A DNA stretch of 64,000 bases from Fibrobacter sp. (GTDB lineage Bacteria > Fibrobacterota > Fibrobacteria > Fibrobacterales > Fibrobacteraceae), in NCBI GenBank assembly GCA_017526585.1, contig JAFXRC010000053.1:1-64000 (forward strand), in the 5' to 3' direction. The notes under the pieces were generated by a model, which saw nothing but the letters and a program-made list of their open reading frames with translations, ran no database searches and was not told where the DNA came from. The stretch's first letter is position 1; each line of letters starts with the position of its first letter. A program made the position numbers and the translations under genes. Shown in pieces: positions 43,487 to 52,076 of the stretch.

Positions 43487-45349
43487 ATGACGATTCTTGT
43501 GAACGAACATATCCAGCGAAGGCTTTCGGAGCTCCCCGACCGACCGGGCGTTTACATCATGAAGAACGCCCAGGGGAAAATCATTTACATCGGAAAGGCG
43601 AAGGTGCTCAAGAACCGCGTCAGGAGCTACTTCGACGGGAGCGACCATGCGGGGCACCGCGCGGCAACGCTCATGCTCCCCTACATCCGGGACATCGAAT
43701 GGATTATCACCGAGAGCGAAGAGGAAGCGCTGATTCTCGAAGCGAACCTGATCCGTAAACACACGCCCAAATACAACGTGCTGCTGAAGGACGACAAGCA
43801 TTTCCCTTACCTAGCCTTCTCGGTAAAGGAACCCTTCCCCAGGCTCTCGCTTTCGCGCTCCGTCAAGAAGGATGGTCGCCAGTACTTCGGTCCCTATATG
43901 AGCTCACGGTACATCGACAAGCTCATCGACATCTCGGCGAGGCTCTTCAAAATCCGCGAATGTTCCATGGAACTGCCCACCAAGAGGCAGGTGCGCCCCT
44001 GTCTCAATTACCATATCGGTCGCTGCAGCGCCCCCTGCGCAGGGCTCATTACGCAAGAGGAGTACGCCCGCGATGTCGAAAATACGCGCCTGATGCTCGA
44101 AGGCAAGCGCGACGACCTGATTGAACAGTGGACACGCGAGATGGAAGAGGCAAGCGCGAACCTGGACTTTGAAACCGCCATGAAGCGGCGCGACGCCATC
44201 CAGGCGCTCGAATCGACCATTGCCCGCCAGAAGACAGACACCAGCGACCCGAACCTTTCCCTCGACGTGGTGACGCTCCGCCGCAACGGCGATATGGCGG
44301 CCGCGGTGATTCTTGAGTACCGCAAGGGCGTGCTGATGGGCCGGCGCCATTACCGTCTAGAATGCAAACTCGAAGACGACGAGACCGAAATTTTCAGGCA
44401 GATGATCCTGCCGTGGTATATGGATGCGCAGCTGATTCCCGCCGAGATCGCGACCGACATCGCACTCCCCGAAGACCACCACGAACTCGAAGCAGCGCTC
44501 AGCAAGCAGGCGGGGCGCAAGGTGCAGTTTTCTGTTCCCCAACGCGGCGAAAAGCTCGGGTTCCTGAAGCTTGCCGGCGCAAATGCCGACATGATTCTCG
44601 TGGAAATGCGCGCCGAAGTGCAAAAGTACAGCGAAATCGACCAGAGCGTATTTGAGCTGCAGAAGGTTCTCGGATTAAAGAAAACACCTTTCCGCATCGA
44701 GTGCGTCGACATTTCTCATCTCTCCGGCACGAACACCGTGGCAAGCCTCGTGGCGTTCAAGAACGGGCGACCCGACAAGGCGAACTACCGCAAGTTTATC
44801 ATCAAGACCGTCGAAGGCGTCGATGACTTCGCGAGCATGCGCGAGGTGATGACCCGCCGCATCCGCCGCCTCGAAAACGAAGGCGTTCCCATGCCCGACC
44901 TGTGGGTATGCGACGGCGGTAAAGGTCAGGTGGACGCCACGATGCAGATTCTTAAAGAACTCGGCCATAGCGAAGACTTGCCCCTCATCGGCCTCGCCAA
45001 GCGCCTCGAAGAAATCGTATTCCCCGACGACCGCAAAAGCATCGTTCTGCACCGTACCAGCCCCGCACTAAAGCTCCTACAGAATGCCCGCGACGAGGCG
45101 CACCGATTCGCCATCACCTACCAGCGCAGCAAACGCAAGAAGGACCTCGAAGTCGAATGGCTCAAGATGCCGGGCGTCGGTCACGAGACCCGCGTCAAAA
45201 TTCTGAGCAAGTACCGGAGTGCCGAAGCGTTCATGGCGGCCCCTATCGAAGACATCGAAATCCTGCTCGGCAAGGTCCGCGGAAACAACCTTCGCGAACA
45301 GGTAGCAAAGTACGTAGCCGAATTTATAACTCCCGATACAGAAGGCTAA
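43487..45349 (+). CDS. uvrC: Excinuclease ABC subunit C
   Basis: About 620 aa from the ATG at 43487; a TTG 27 bp upstream would add nine residues. Domains: GIY-YIG nuclease (GVYIMKNAQGKIIYIGKAKVLKNRVRSYF, residues ~20-50), the CLNYHIGRCSAPC cysteine region, a UVR motif (EEASANLDFETAMKRRDAIQALE), the RNase-H-like nuclease (IECVDISHLSGTNTV ... PDLWVCDGGKGQV) and a C-terminal HhH (KMPGVGHETRVKILSKY). It makes the two incisions of nucleotide excision repair. Confidence 0.96.
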   Translation: MTILVNEHIQRRLSELPDRPGVYIMKNAQGKIIYIGKAKVLKNRVRSYFDGSDHAGHRAATLMLPYIRDIEWIITESEEEALILEANLIRKHTPKYNVLLKDDKHFPYLAFSVKEPFPRLSLSRSVKKDGRQYFGPYMSSRYIDKLIDISARLFKIRECSMELPTKRQVRPCLNYHIGRCSAPCAGLITQEEYARDVENTRLMLEGKRDDLIEQWTREMEEASANLDFETAMKRRDAIQALESTIARQKTDTSDPNLSLDVVTLRRNGDMAAAVILEYRKGVLMGRRHYRLECKLEDDETEIFRQMILPWYMDAQLIPAEIATDIALPEDHHELEAALSKQAGRKVQFSVPQRGEKLGFLKLAGANADMILVEMRAEVQKYSEIDQSVFELQKVLGLKKTPFRIECVDISHLSGTNTVASLVAFKNGRPDKANYRKFIIKTVEGVDDFASMREVMTRRIRRLENEGVPMPDLWVCDGGKGQVDATMQILKELGHSEDLPLIGLAKRLEEIVFPDDRKSIVLHRTSPALKLLQNARDEAHRFAITYQRSKRKKDLEVEWLKMPGVGHETRVKILSKYRSAEAFMAAPIEDIEILLGKVRGNNLREQVAKYVAEFITPDTEG

Positions 45350-45371
45350 ATATTCCAATGTGGACTAGGGC

Positions 45372-45389
45372 TCGTTTGTATACAAACGA
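45372..45389. repeat. 18-bp perfect palindrome
   Basis: TCGTTTGTATACAAACGA is its own reverse complement. It lies between uvrC and the small-RNA promoter and has no terminator-like T-run. It could be an operator. Confidence 0.8.
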
Positions 45390-45479
45390 CCTTTATGAGC
45401 GAAATTCGCCATGCAAAGATAAGAATTGTTTACTTATTGATTTTTTTAAAAGGGCAAAAAAATTTTTTTCGTTTTTTGC

Positions 45480-45508
45480 TTGCTTTTGCGTTTCAAGTTA
45501 GGTATATT
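45480..45508 (+). promoter_or_regulatory. Sigma-70-like promoter of the small RNA
   Basis: TTGCTT (45480-45485), a 17-bp spacer, and TATATT (45503-45508) point to transcription starting near 45515. Confidence 0.75.
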
Positions 45509-45514
45509 ACGCTT

Positions 45515-45679
45515 AGGCATCCCACGGATTAACGCCCGATCTAACAGTAATATAGAAGCTCGTTGCTCTTGGTACTCAGTTTAGGCGCGCTCCGACGCGA
45601 AAAACAAACCACCGAGGCACTGCTATCATTTTTTGATTAGTAGCATCGAGTGTTCCACCGTGAGAGATGCCCTTTTTTT
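45515..45679 (+). ncRNA. Structured small RNA (6S-RNA-like candidate)
   Basis: No ORF of note. From the predicted start, GGCATC (45516-45521) and CACGG (45523-45527) pair with CCGTG (45658-45662) and GATGCC (45666-45671), giving a closing stem for ~155 nt; a T-run (45673-45679) follows as the terminator. Inside are an apical stem around CTC-TTGGT / ACCA-CCGAG with a CGCG-CTCCGA-CGCG tip, and a TGCTA...TAGCA hairpin on the 3' side. Promoter, closing stem, internal bulge with a 3'-side hairpin, terminator and length are the plan of 6S RNA, which binds RNA polymerase. GCATC at 45643 could alternatively pair with GATGC, making a local terminator hairpin. Identity as 6S is a guess; existence of an RNA is likely. 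Confidence 0.65.
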
Positions 45680-45698
45680 ATACCCACATTTTCTGGGT

Positions 45699-46463
45699 TT
45701 ACTTTTCGGACTTGATGGCTCCACGGATGAGCATCAACTGAGCAGGCACATACACCCACCAGATAAAGTTGTTCGCAATCTCGGCAAGGGTCTGCACAGT
45801 GCTGTGGTCTTCACCCGAAAGCATGGCAAGCCCCACCAGGACATCACCAAAGAAGAACGCGACCATGCCCCAGCGAATGAGCGATGCATTGGGAGCCGGA
45901 TAGTAGCCCTTGCCCGGAGCAAGGATACCCACCACCGTCGAGCTGATGACAAAAGCCGCATACGCAAGCACCGTCGCCACCGTCAAGCAGACAACGCCTG
46001 TTGCAAAGAGAATCACCGCAACAAGCGTCACTACCACCAACAGCCAGTAGGCCTTCGGAAACTTCGAATCCGTCTCGCTTACGCGCGAGTGCCTGTAAAT
46101 AAGAACCGTCTGAAACGCCATGAAAAAGACGATGCCAAGAACCGTGCTCAACGAAGCCGCATCAGGTACGAGAATTTTCAACTTGCTAAAGCAGAAGTCG
46201 GCAAGAAGCGAGAACACGAAGGCAATCCGCAGGAACTTTGCATCGCGGGGAGAAAACGCCCTGGATGTCGCCATGAACGCAAGCACCGTCAACAAGAACG
46301 ACATGGCGAACTTGGTGTAGAGCTGCAGGACACCCGCATCTGACAGGCACTGACCAACAGCACCGCAAGAATAGAAGTCGAACCAGTCCTTGCCCGTCGT
46401 CACTAAAAGCAGCGCGACAATTAGGAAAAAGAAAATCCTTTGGGCAATCGGTCTAAATAGCAT
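45699..46463 (-). CDS. YhhN-like membrane protein (possible lysoplasmalogenase)
   Basis: 254 aa with about seven membrane helices and few charged loops. FVFSLLADFCFSK, VLGIVFFMAFQTVLIYRH, MVAFFFGDVLVGLAML and WVYVPAQLMLIRGAI agree with the YhhN/TMEM86 pattern of conserved Asp in membrane segments (SLxAD, FxxGD). Animal TMEM86B cleaves lysoplasmalogen; the bacterial role is not established. TATACTTT lies 3 nt before the ATG on the minus strand. Confidence 0.65.
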   Translation of the reverse strand: MLFRPIAQRIFFFLIVALLLVTTGKDWFDFYSCGAVGQCLSDAGVLQLYTKFAMSFLLTVLAFMATSRAFSPRDAKFLRIAFVFSLLADFCFSKLKILVPDAASLSTVLGIVFFMAFQTVLIYRHSRVSETDSKFPKAYWLLVVVTLVAVILFATGVVCLTVATVLAYAAFVISSTVVGILAPGKGYYPAPNASLIRWGMVAFFFGDVLVGLAMLSGEDHSTVQTLAEIANNFIWWVYVPAQLMLIRGAIKSEK

Positions 46464-46489
46464 AGGTAAAGTATAGAATATTCTCCACG

Positions 46490-48466
46490 CTAGCGCACAT
46501 GTACCCGGCGCATCCGACTCCCCTGTTTCACGAAATAGACTCCCGGAAGAAGATGTCGTGGGTCAAATTCACGCATGCCCTGCAAATAACGACCCTGCAG
46601 GTCGAATACCTGCACCGGCATATCAGCGCGGATGCCCGCAGCCGCCGAGGTCACGATACTGCGCATAAACTCCGTCGTGGAATCGCCTTCCGTCGTGTCC
46701 GGCTCCACAAAGGGGTGTTTCGGATCGTCCACCACCACCTTGAACGTCACGGCGCTTTCGCAGCCCGATGTGTTCGTGTGGACCGCCTTGTAGTAGCCGC
46801 TCGATTTTCCGTCAAGATTCTTGAAACGGATTTCGCGATCGGTCGAAGCGAATCCGTTTGGGCCACTCCAAACCCAGCGGCCACCTTCCCACGGATGTGG
46901 ACCAATCACCAGCGAGTCGCCCTTGTTCACTTGGACATCGGTCGTCTCGTTCCAGCCGCCATCATGCACCTTCACGTACGGGACAATCGTATCCGGCTTG
47001 CAGACGCCACCTTCGGCGCCGTCGATGACCATCGTCGTAATCGTCTGTGCCGGAGCCGTCATCGAAAGCACCTTGCCCGACACCGCGATATCGGACTGAG
47101 CCTTCAAACTGCCCGGCAATTCAAACCGCACCACCATCGCGCTTGCGCCGATTTTGTCAAACCCACGCAAGTCGAATTCATACTTCATGTCGCTCGTGCC
47201 ACTGTTACGCACCACGAGCACCAAGGCGCCATCTTCGCGCAGCGCCGCGAGCGTGTTGCCGTTATCGCTGTCGATAATGCGCGAGCCCGGCCGAATAAAC
47301 CGGCTAAATGCAGCATGCATGTAAAAGCGGGCGTTCGGCGAGAAAGTCTGCTTGCTATGATCCAGTGCAAAGGTGCGCCAGTTTTCCGCCGGGTCGCCCA
47401 GCTGCCAGTCCACCCAGGCATTCGCCTTCATGTCGCGCAAGTCCGAAAGAATCACACCCGCCATCCAGAGCGCAATGTTTTCGTCGCCACTCTTGTGGAG
47501 CGGCCCCGTTTCGGATTGCCACACGCGCTTGTTCTTGGCAAACGCCGCATTGAACAACTTTGCGCGATTCTCGCCGCCGGAATAGCTGTGCGTGTTCACC
47601 TGGAACATGTAAGAGAGCGCCTCGCTGCTGTAACCATTGAACTGGTTCAGCGCATCGCCAATATTCGTCTCGTCGGCGGCACTCACCGAAGTTTCGGGGA
47701 ACAGTCCCTTCGCCTCGAGCGCCTTGCCGAGTTCCACAATCATCTTGGACTGGTTATTCTTGAAACCGCAACCTTCCTGGTCGCCGTTCGCTTTCCACCA
47801 GCCGGCACTCGGCTCGTTGAACGGTTCCACCGTGCGGAACGTGATTCCCCATTCCTTTTTAAAATGAAGCGCCACTTCGGAAAGGTAGTCGGCGAAATCG
47901 TCGAAGTAATCTTCTTTCAGGTTATCGGCGCCATTGTTGCCGCCCGAAACGCAACCACTCTTGGTCATCCACCATGGCGGCGAATTGCTGAACGCCTCGA
48001 AAATCGGATCCTTCACGCGCTTCGCAAGTTCAAAAGCGATGTTACGCTGGTACGGGTCCGCCGTCCAGTCAAAATCGCCACCTTCAGTTGTCTTGTAGCC
48101 AGGTACCGCCGCGGCGCCATCACCCTTCGTGAGGTGATTATGCCCCGGCTGGTCGCCGCCACCAATATTGTAACGGAAAATCGTATAGCCAAGACCTGTA
48201 TCGGGGTCTGCAATCGCGCCAATCAACTTGCTGCGATTCGCCTCGCTCCAAGCGCCCGCCTTCACGGCCCACCAACAAAGACTGGAGCCCCATCCTTCGA
48301 AAACCTGGTAGCGCTTGCCAGGGTCCACCACCACTTTTGTCTGCGCCTGCGCCGGAACGAATCCTGCTAGACACGCCGCGGCAAGTGCTGCAAAACGCAA
48401 CGCGGCACGCGCCGCACTCACCCGCGTCGCGCCCGAAACCTTTAAATTTTTACCAAAGCCCATCAT
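46490..48466 (-). CDS. Glycoside hydrolase family 30-like enzyme with C-terminal sorting tail
   Basis: About 658 aa from the ATG at 48466 (another ATG at 48463). Signal peptide (ALRFAALAAACLAGFVPAQAQ). The catalytic domain starts VVVDPGKRYQVFEGWGSSLCWWA, the usual GH30 opening; general acid/base Glu is in TVEPFNEPSAGWW near residue 217 and nucleophile Glu in VWQSETG near 318. PWWMTKSGCVSGGNNG lines the active site, as in endo-beta-1,6-galactanases. A beta-sandwich (SLVIGPHPWEGGRWVWSGPNG) and a tail (VQVFDLQGRYLQG ... LLPGVYFVKQGSRMRRVHVR) end the protein. Plant cell-wall degradation is likely; the substrate is uncertain. Confidence 0.88.
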   Translation of the reverse strand: MMGFGKNLKVSGATRVSAARAALRFAALAAACLAGFVPAQAQTKVVVDPGKRYQVFEGWGSSLCWWAVKAGAWSEANRSKLIGAIADPDTGLGYTIFRYNIGGGDQPGHNHLTKGDGAAAVPGYKTTEGGDFDWTADPYQRNIAFELAKRVKDPIFEAFSNSPPWWMTKSGCVSGGNNGADNLKEDYFDDFADYLSEVALHFKKEWGITFRTVEPFNEPSAGWWKANGDQEGCGFKNNQSKMIVELGKALEAKGLFPETSVSAADETNIGDALNQFNGYSSEALSYMFQVNTHSYSGGENRAKLFNAAFAKNKRVWQSETGPLHKSGDENIALWMAGVILSDLRDMKANAWVDWQLGDPAENWRTFALDHSKQTFSPNARFYMHAAFSRFIRPGSRIIDSDNGNTLAALREDGALVLVVRNSGTSDMKYEFDLRGFDKIGASAMVVRFELPGSLKAQSDIAVSGKVLSMTAPAQTITTMVIDGAEGGVCKPDTIVPYVKVHDGGWNETTDVQVNKGDSLVIGPHPWEGGRWVWSGPNGFASTDREIRFKNLDGKSSGYYKAVHTNTSGCESAVTFKVVVDDPKHPFVEPDTTEGDSTTEFMRSIVTSAAAGIRADMPVQVFDLQGRYLQGMREFDPRHLLPGVYFVKQGSRMRRVHVR

Positions 48467-48550
48467 ACCCCTAAATATACCCCCAAAATGACTAAATGTC
48501 AAATGTGGATTTATGAGAGAACTCGCTTACGCCCCCAAAAAAATGCTTTA

Positions 48551-48583
48551 GCGACAGTATTTGTCACATAAAAAATCTATTTT
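48551..48583 (+). promoter_or_regulatory. Distant copy of the 17-bp dyad promoter, upstream of a 58-codon ORF
   Basis: GCGACAGTATTTGTCAC (48551-48567) lies exactly 10 bp before TATTTT (48578-48583), the same geometry as at 13664, 16863 and 24679. SD AGAGGA and ATG follow. Confidence 0.7.
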
Positions 48584-48607
48584 AATTATCAAAAGAGGAA
48601 GCAAAAA

Positions 48608-48784
48608 ATGAACAAGAAAAAGGGCTATGTGGAGACCCTAGGACCAAATGGGACACGCCGCATATGGACGCCGGAAGAGTACGAGGCGTTCATGAAGGAA
48701 CTTGACGCCTACCCCGACCAGCACAAGGCAGATTTATTAAGACGTATGTTAAATCCGGTATATCATGAACCCGATAATGGCTAG
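48608..48784 (+). CDS. Small uncharacterised protein (58 aa)
   Basis: ATG at 48608 with AGAGGA eight bases upstream. It encodes MNKKKGYVETLGPNGTRRIW, then TPEEYEAFMKELDAYPDQHK and ADLLRRMLNPVYHEPDNG. It is basic at the start, acidic and helical after, with no membrane segment. The amphipathic EEYEAFMKELDAY helix and compact length suit a regulator or adaptor. The promoter has the 17-bp dyad of the 11-25 kb cluster, so it may be a distant member of that regulon. Codon use looks ordinary. Confidence 0.6.
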   Translation: MNKKKGYVETLGPNGTRRIWTPEEYEAFMKELDAYPDQHKADLLRRMLNPVYHEPDNG

Positions 48785-48908
48785 TAGCAAAAGGAGCAAT
48801 CATGAGGATGTAGCATTTGCCAACTCGCTCAAAGAAACATGTTTCGTAAAATGGAGCGAAGTGATGCAGTGATGTACAAAGTGATTAATCAGCATCAGGA
48901 TTTTTCGC

Positions 48909-48937
48909 AATGCCGTTTTTCGAGTAGAAACGGCATT
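48909..48937. terminator. Hairpin between the small ORF and the pectate-lyase gene
   Basis: AATGCCGTTT / AAACGGCATT pairs perfectly around TTCGAGTAG and extends with CGC / GCG across a bulge. T-rich sequence follows on the plus strand. It separates convergent genes and may serve both. Confidence 0.65.
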
Positions 48938-48979
48938 TTGCGTTTGGCACATTTTTTGCAAAACTCTTTTTAATCCACA

Positions 48980-50617
48980 CTAGAACATCACGCGATAGGG
49001 AATCTGTTTTTCGTAGTGACGGCCGTTGAGGTCACGGTAGCCTTTCAAATGATTGGGGTGTACCGGCATCTTGTTATCAAGGGGACTTTGCGGCATGATG
49101 CGAGTGGTTCCAGAAGATGACTCTGCAGTAGAGCTAGATGAGGTCGCGGAGCTGCTCGAAGGCATACCGTATTCGAATGCGCCGAGGTCGGGGGCCTCGC
49201 CCACAAACGGGAATCCGAGATCTTCGCCCTTGTCAATCGCACGGCTCCCCTTCTTGAGTTTCAAGAAGCCCACGTCGGGTATGCTTCCGTCGGCATTGCG
49301 CGGGCCTAATATTCCCGCGATAGTCGAAAGGTCCTTGCCTGTCACGGTCATGCTCGGATCATCTAGACTTACAAAGTCGTCTTCGGTCAGGTCCAAATCA
49401 AGATTCCAGGTGTTATTTTCACCCGCCGGACAATCCACATAATGGTCGATATTCTGGCTCGAAATTTTCTCCCAGCACGTTCCAATTTGCGAAACCTTGT
49501 TCGGGAAGGCGATGTTGTTCTTGAGTACATGCGCGTTGTCGCCCGTTAGCGGAGCCACTTCGGCAAGACGGTTGCCTTCGGAGTCGAAAAGTGTAGATGC
49601 CATGCTGAAAGCACGATCTTCGTTCATATAGGACGTATTGTTAATCCACTTGCTGCCGACACCGGTGTAGTTCGCGTAAAAGCCCGTCGCCTTGTTTTTC
49701 CAAGCAACACAATACTTAATGATATGTCGCCCGCCACCGAGTGTGCTTTCGCCCATCTTGATGCCGTGACCGTTGCCGCGTTTCGGATTGCCAAGCCCAT
49801 AGTCGCTGTAGCCGTTTCCCATGGCGTAGCAGTTCTCCAGCACCACAGGGAATTCCTGGTTAATGAAGTCGAAACCGTCGTCGCTGTTCCACCAGGCGCG
49901 GCACCCGATGAACTTGGTGGTATCGCCTTCGCCGGGTTTCTGGTAATGCGCACCGAAGCCGTCAGCATTTTCGCCATCGCCCTGCCAGCCTAAGGGGTCA
50001 TAGTTATCGTGCGCGTCGCAGTTCAAAAAGATGTGGCCACCGCCATCAGCAGCACCGTCGTTAGCAAAGAATCCCGGTCCCGCATTATGGTGACTATCAA
50101 TCTGCTCCAAAAAGATGTGTTTGCTCGCATACAAGAAAACGCCAGAATTGGAATTGTGTATCATGGGCGTGTTGCGAACATCGAAGCCCTTCAAGTGCAG
50201 GAATTTCGCTGCAATCACGATAGGCGAAGTGTACATCGCCCCTTCGGGTGTGCCGTCACTGTGTTCACCGCCTGCGGCCACGGGAAGGTTGGTCGCATCA
50301 AAAATCGGGCGCTCGCCCGGATAGGCAAGGTAATGGATGCGGTTATCGTCGCTTTCGCCGCTGGCGGTCAAGAGTATTCCCGCCGTCATCTTGTATCGTG
50401 AATAAAAGACCGTATCTTTCAGGTCGTAAATTCCGCCGCGAATCCAGACGGTATCGCCCGCGGTCACCACCTTGTTCGCCTTGTTGAGCGTCGCAAAGGG
50501 TTTCGCCTTTGTACCCGCAGCATTGTCGCTACCATCGGGCGCCACATAATACACTGCGCCGAACGCTTGGGCCGCCGAAAGGGCGAGTCCCAAAGTCAAT
50601 AAGAACATTGCTCCCAT
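48980..50617 (-). CDS. Polysaccharide lyase family 9-like pectate lyase
   Basis: About 545 aa from the ATG at 50617 (GAGG five bases upstream; GTG at 50623 also possible). Signal peptide LTLGLALSAAQAFGA. The right-handed beta-helix reads YYVAPDGSDNAAGTKAKPFATLNKANKVVTAGDTVWIRGGIYD, and further on DGENADGFGAHY, CRAWWNSDDGFDF and the NPKRGNGHGIKMGE stretch are PL9 landmarks, with the last probably containing the catalytic Lys. A polyserine linker and short C-terminal tail follow. It degrades pectate by beta-elimination. Neighbouring GH30 suggests a plant cell-wall role. Confidence 0.87.
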   Translation of the reverse strand: MGAMFLLTLGLALSAAQAFGAVYYVAPDGSDNAAGTKAKPFATLNKANKVVTAGDTVWIRGGIYDLKDTVFYSRYKMTAGILLTASGESDDNRIHYLAYPGERPIFDATNLPVAAGGEHSDGTPEGAMYTSPIVIAAKFLHLKGFDVRNTPMIHNSNSGVFLYASKHIFLEQIDSHHNAGPGFFANDGAADGGGHIFLNCDAHDNYDPLGWQGDGENADGFGAHYQKPGEGDTTKFIGCRAWWNSDDGFDFINQEFPVVLENCYAMGNGYSDYGLGNPKRGNGHGIKMGESTLGGGRHIIKYCVAWKNKATGFYANYTGVGSKWINNTSYMNEDRAFSMASTLFDSEGNRLAEVAPLTGDNAHVLKNNIAFPNKVSQIGTCWEKISSQNIDHYVDCPAGENNTWNLDLDLTEDDFVSLDDPSMTVTGKDLSTIAGILGPRNADGSIPDVGFLKLKKGSRAIDKGEDLGFPFVGEAPDLGAFEYGMPSSSSATSSSSTAESSSGTTRIMPQSPLDNKMPVHPNHLKGYRDLNGRHYEKQIPYRVMF

Positions 50618-50703
50618 ATACACCTCAAGTAAGTACTTTTAATATACTCTTTTCCCGTGCCACCGTCAGCCGAATTTTGTATTTTTTACGCAGAGATTGA
50701 AAT

Positions 50704-51195
50704 ATGTCCAAACAAATTTTAACTCGCGAATCTTTAATTGAATTTTTCGGTGAACAGGAATATGAAAAAATTTGCCGCCATGAGGCGGGCCACGCACTAA
50801 TCGCGATCCTGTTCAAGCGCCCCGTCGATTACGTCAAAATCAACAATTCCAAGGAAAAGCCGAGTGTCACCCACATGCCGGGAAACTCGCTCGAAGGTTC
50901 CGCCCATATCGCGATTGCGGGGCATATGTCGGATTTTCTGTTCCGCAAGAATTTCGCCTGCGACCTCGATACCGTCATGAAGGAACTCCCGATGGAACTT
51001 TACCGGAGCGATCCGGATTACCAGAGTTTCCAGGCGTCCTGCTACTACTACCAGCTTTCCGAAGTGAATGTCGTTGAACAGGTGTACAACCTGATGATGG
51101 CCTGTCAAAAGCAACTTGCCGCAATTGCCACTGCTCTGAACGAAAAGACGAGCCTAAACAACGCAGACCTCGTCGCAATTTTGAGTGCGAAGTAG
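50704..51195 (+). CDS. Small stand-alone M41-like metallopeptidase domain
   Basis: 163 aa. KICRHEAGHALIAILFKRPVDYVKI contains HEAGH (near residues 27-31), followed by SAHIAIAGHMSDFLF and a CDLDTVMKEL segment, which mirrors the order of FtsH-type M41 peptidases (HEAGH ... (A)G ... SDL with the third Zn ligand Asp). There is no AAA or membrane part. A minimal soluble protease of this type is uncommon; a real protease activity is inference. Function unknown. Confidence 0.7.
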   Translation: MSKQILTRESLIEFFGEQEYEKICRHEAGHALIAILFKRPVDYVKINNSKEKPSVTHMPGNSLEGSAHIAIAGHMSDFLFRKNFACDLDTVMKELPMELYRSDPDYQSFQASCYYYQLSEVNVVEQVYNLMMACQKQLAAIATALNEKTSLNNADLVAILSAK

Positions 51196-51198
51196 CCG

Positions 51199-52023
51199 TT
51201 ACTTCAAGCCACGCAGGATTTTCTTCTGTTCGTCAGTGATGCGGTAGCTTTCGCAGGCTTTCTGGATGGTTTTTGCGTGAATCCAGGGCGAAAGCTTGCG
51301 ACCCTTGATGTAGGGGAATGTTGCGTCCCATTGCTTGGCGAGAGCCGTCGCAAAGTACCAGGCGATAACCATCTGTACATAGTAGCGGTCGGTAGGGCGT
51401 GCGGCATTAACCGAAGCGGCCTGCTTCTGGGATTGCGCAGCTCCTGTCGAATCGTCGTCGAAAAGATTTTCGTCGATGGCGGCAACGAGTTTCAAATGTT
51501 CTTTGCTGAAGCGTTCATCTAGGAAAAAGTTCATCAGCATGTTCACGCCGAATCGCACTGTGTAGGGTTTGGTCGACTTCAGCCATTCGCAAATTTTCGC
51601 GTAAAAACGAGATTCGTCCTTGAGCAAAGCCTTGGGCGATTTTCCGTCACATACCGCCCAGTTATTAATATAGGGCAAAAACTGCTCGATACGGCGCATG
51701 CATTCGTCAAAATCCTTGATGCGTTCCACCACAAAAAGGTGCACCTGGTTTTCTTCGAAATACTTGTGCGGGAGCTTATCCAAAAAGTTTGCGACATCCT
51801 TCGGCATGTTTTTTGCGGAAGCCTTCGCTGGCCCCTTTGCAGAAGTCGCCGCAGCCCCCTTCACCGCCGAATCCACGAATTCCTTTGCAATTTTTCGCAT
51901 CGTGGGTACACGCACGCCAATGATCGATTTCTTGTCGATGTTCGGCAACAACGACGCATGAAAGTCGCGGTACTTTAGGTCCTGTTCGGCCAAAAGACGC
52001 TTAATAAGCCCAGCATGATTCAT
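51199..52023 (-). CDS. DNA alkylation repair (AlkD-like) protein
   Basis: 274 aa, HEAT-repeat helices of the AlkD family: KSIIGVRVPTMRKIAKEF, FEENQVHLFVVERIKDFDECMRRIEQFLPYINNWAVCD, KSTKPYTVRFGVNMLMNFFLD, and YYVQMVIAWYFATALAKQWDATFPYI. Two Ala-rich insertions break it (AVKGAAATSAKGPAKASAK near 55, GAAQSQKQAASVNA near 200), absent in typical members. A role in removing bulky or cationic lesions follows from the family only. Convergent with the M41-like gene; stops are 3 bp apart. Confidence 0.85.
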   Translation of the reverse strand: MNHAGLIKRLLAEQDLKYRDFHASLLPNIDKKSIIGVRVPTMRKIAKEFVDSAVKGAAATSAKGPAKASAKNMPKDVANFLDKLPHKYFEENQVHLFVVERIKDFDECMRRIEQFLPYINNWAVCDGKSPKALLKDESRFYAKICEWLKSTKPYTVRFGVNMLMNFFLDERFSKEHLKLVAAIDENLFDDDSTGAAQSQKQAASVNAARPTDRYYVQMVIAWYFATALAKQWDATFPYIKGRKLSPWIHAKTIQKACESYRITDEQKKILRGLK

Positions 52024-52076
52024 TACGCCCCCACTTTTTAAATTGTCGCGATGCGCTTGCGCAACGACAATAATAA

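Noticed and set aside
46499..48370. 623-codon plus-strand frame across the GH30 gene
   Set aside because: Antisense to a GH30 enzyme with both catalytic Glu visible.
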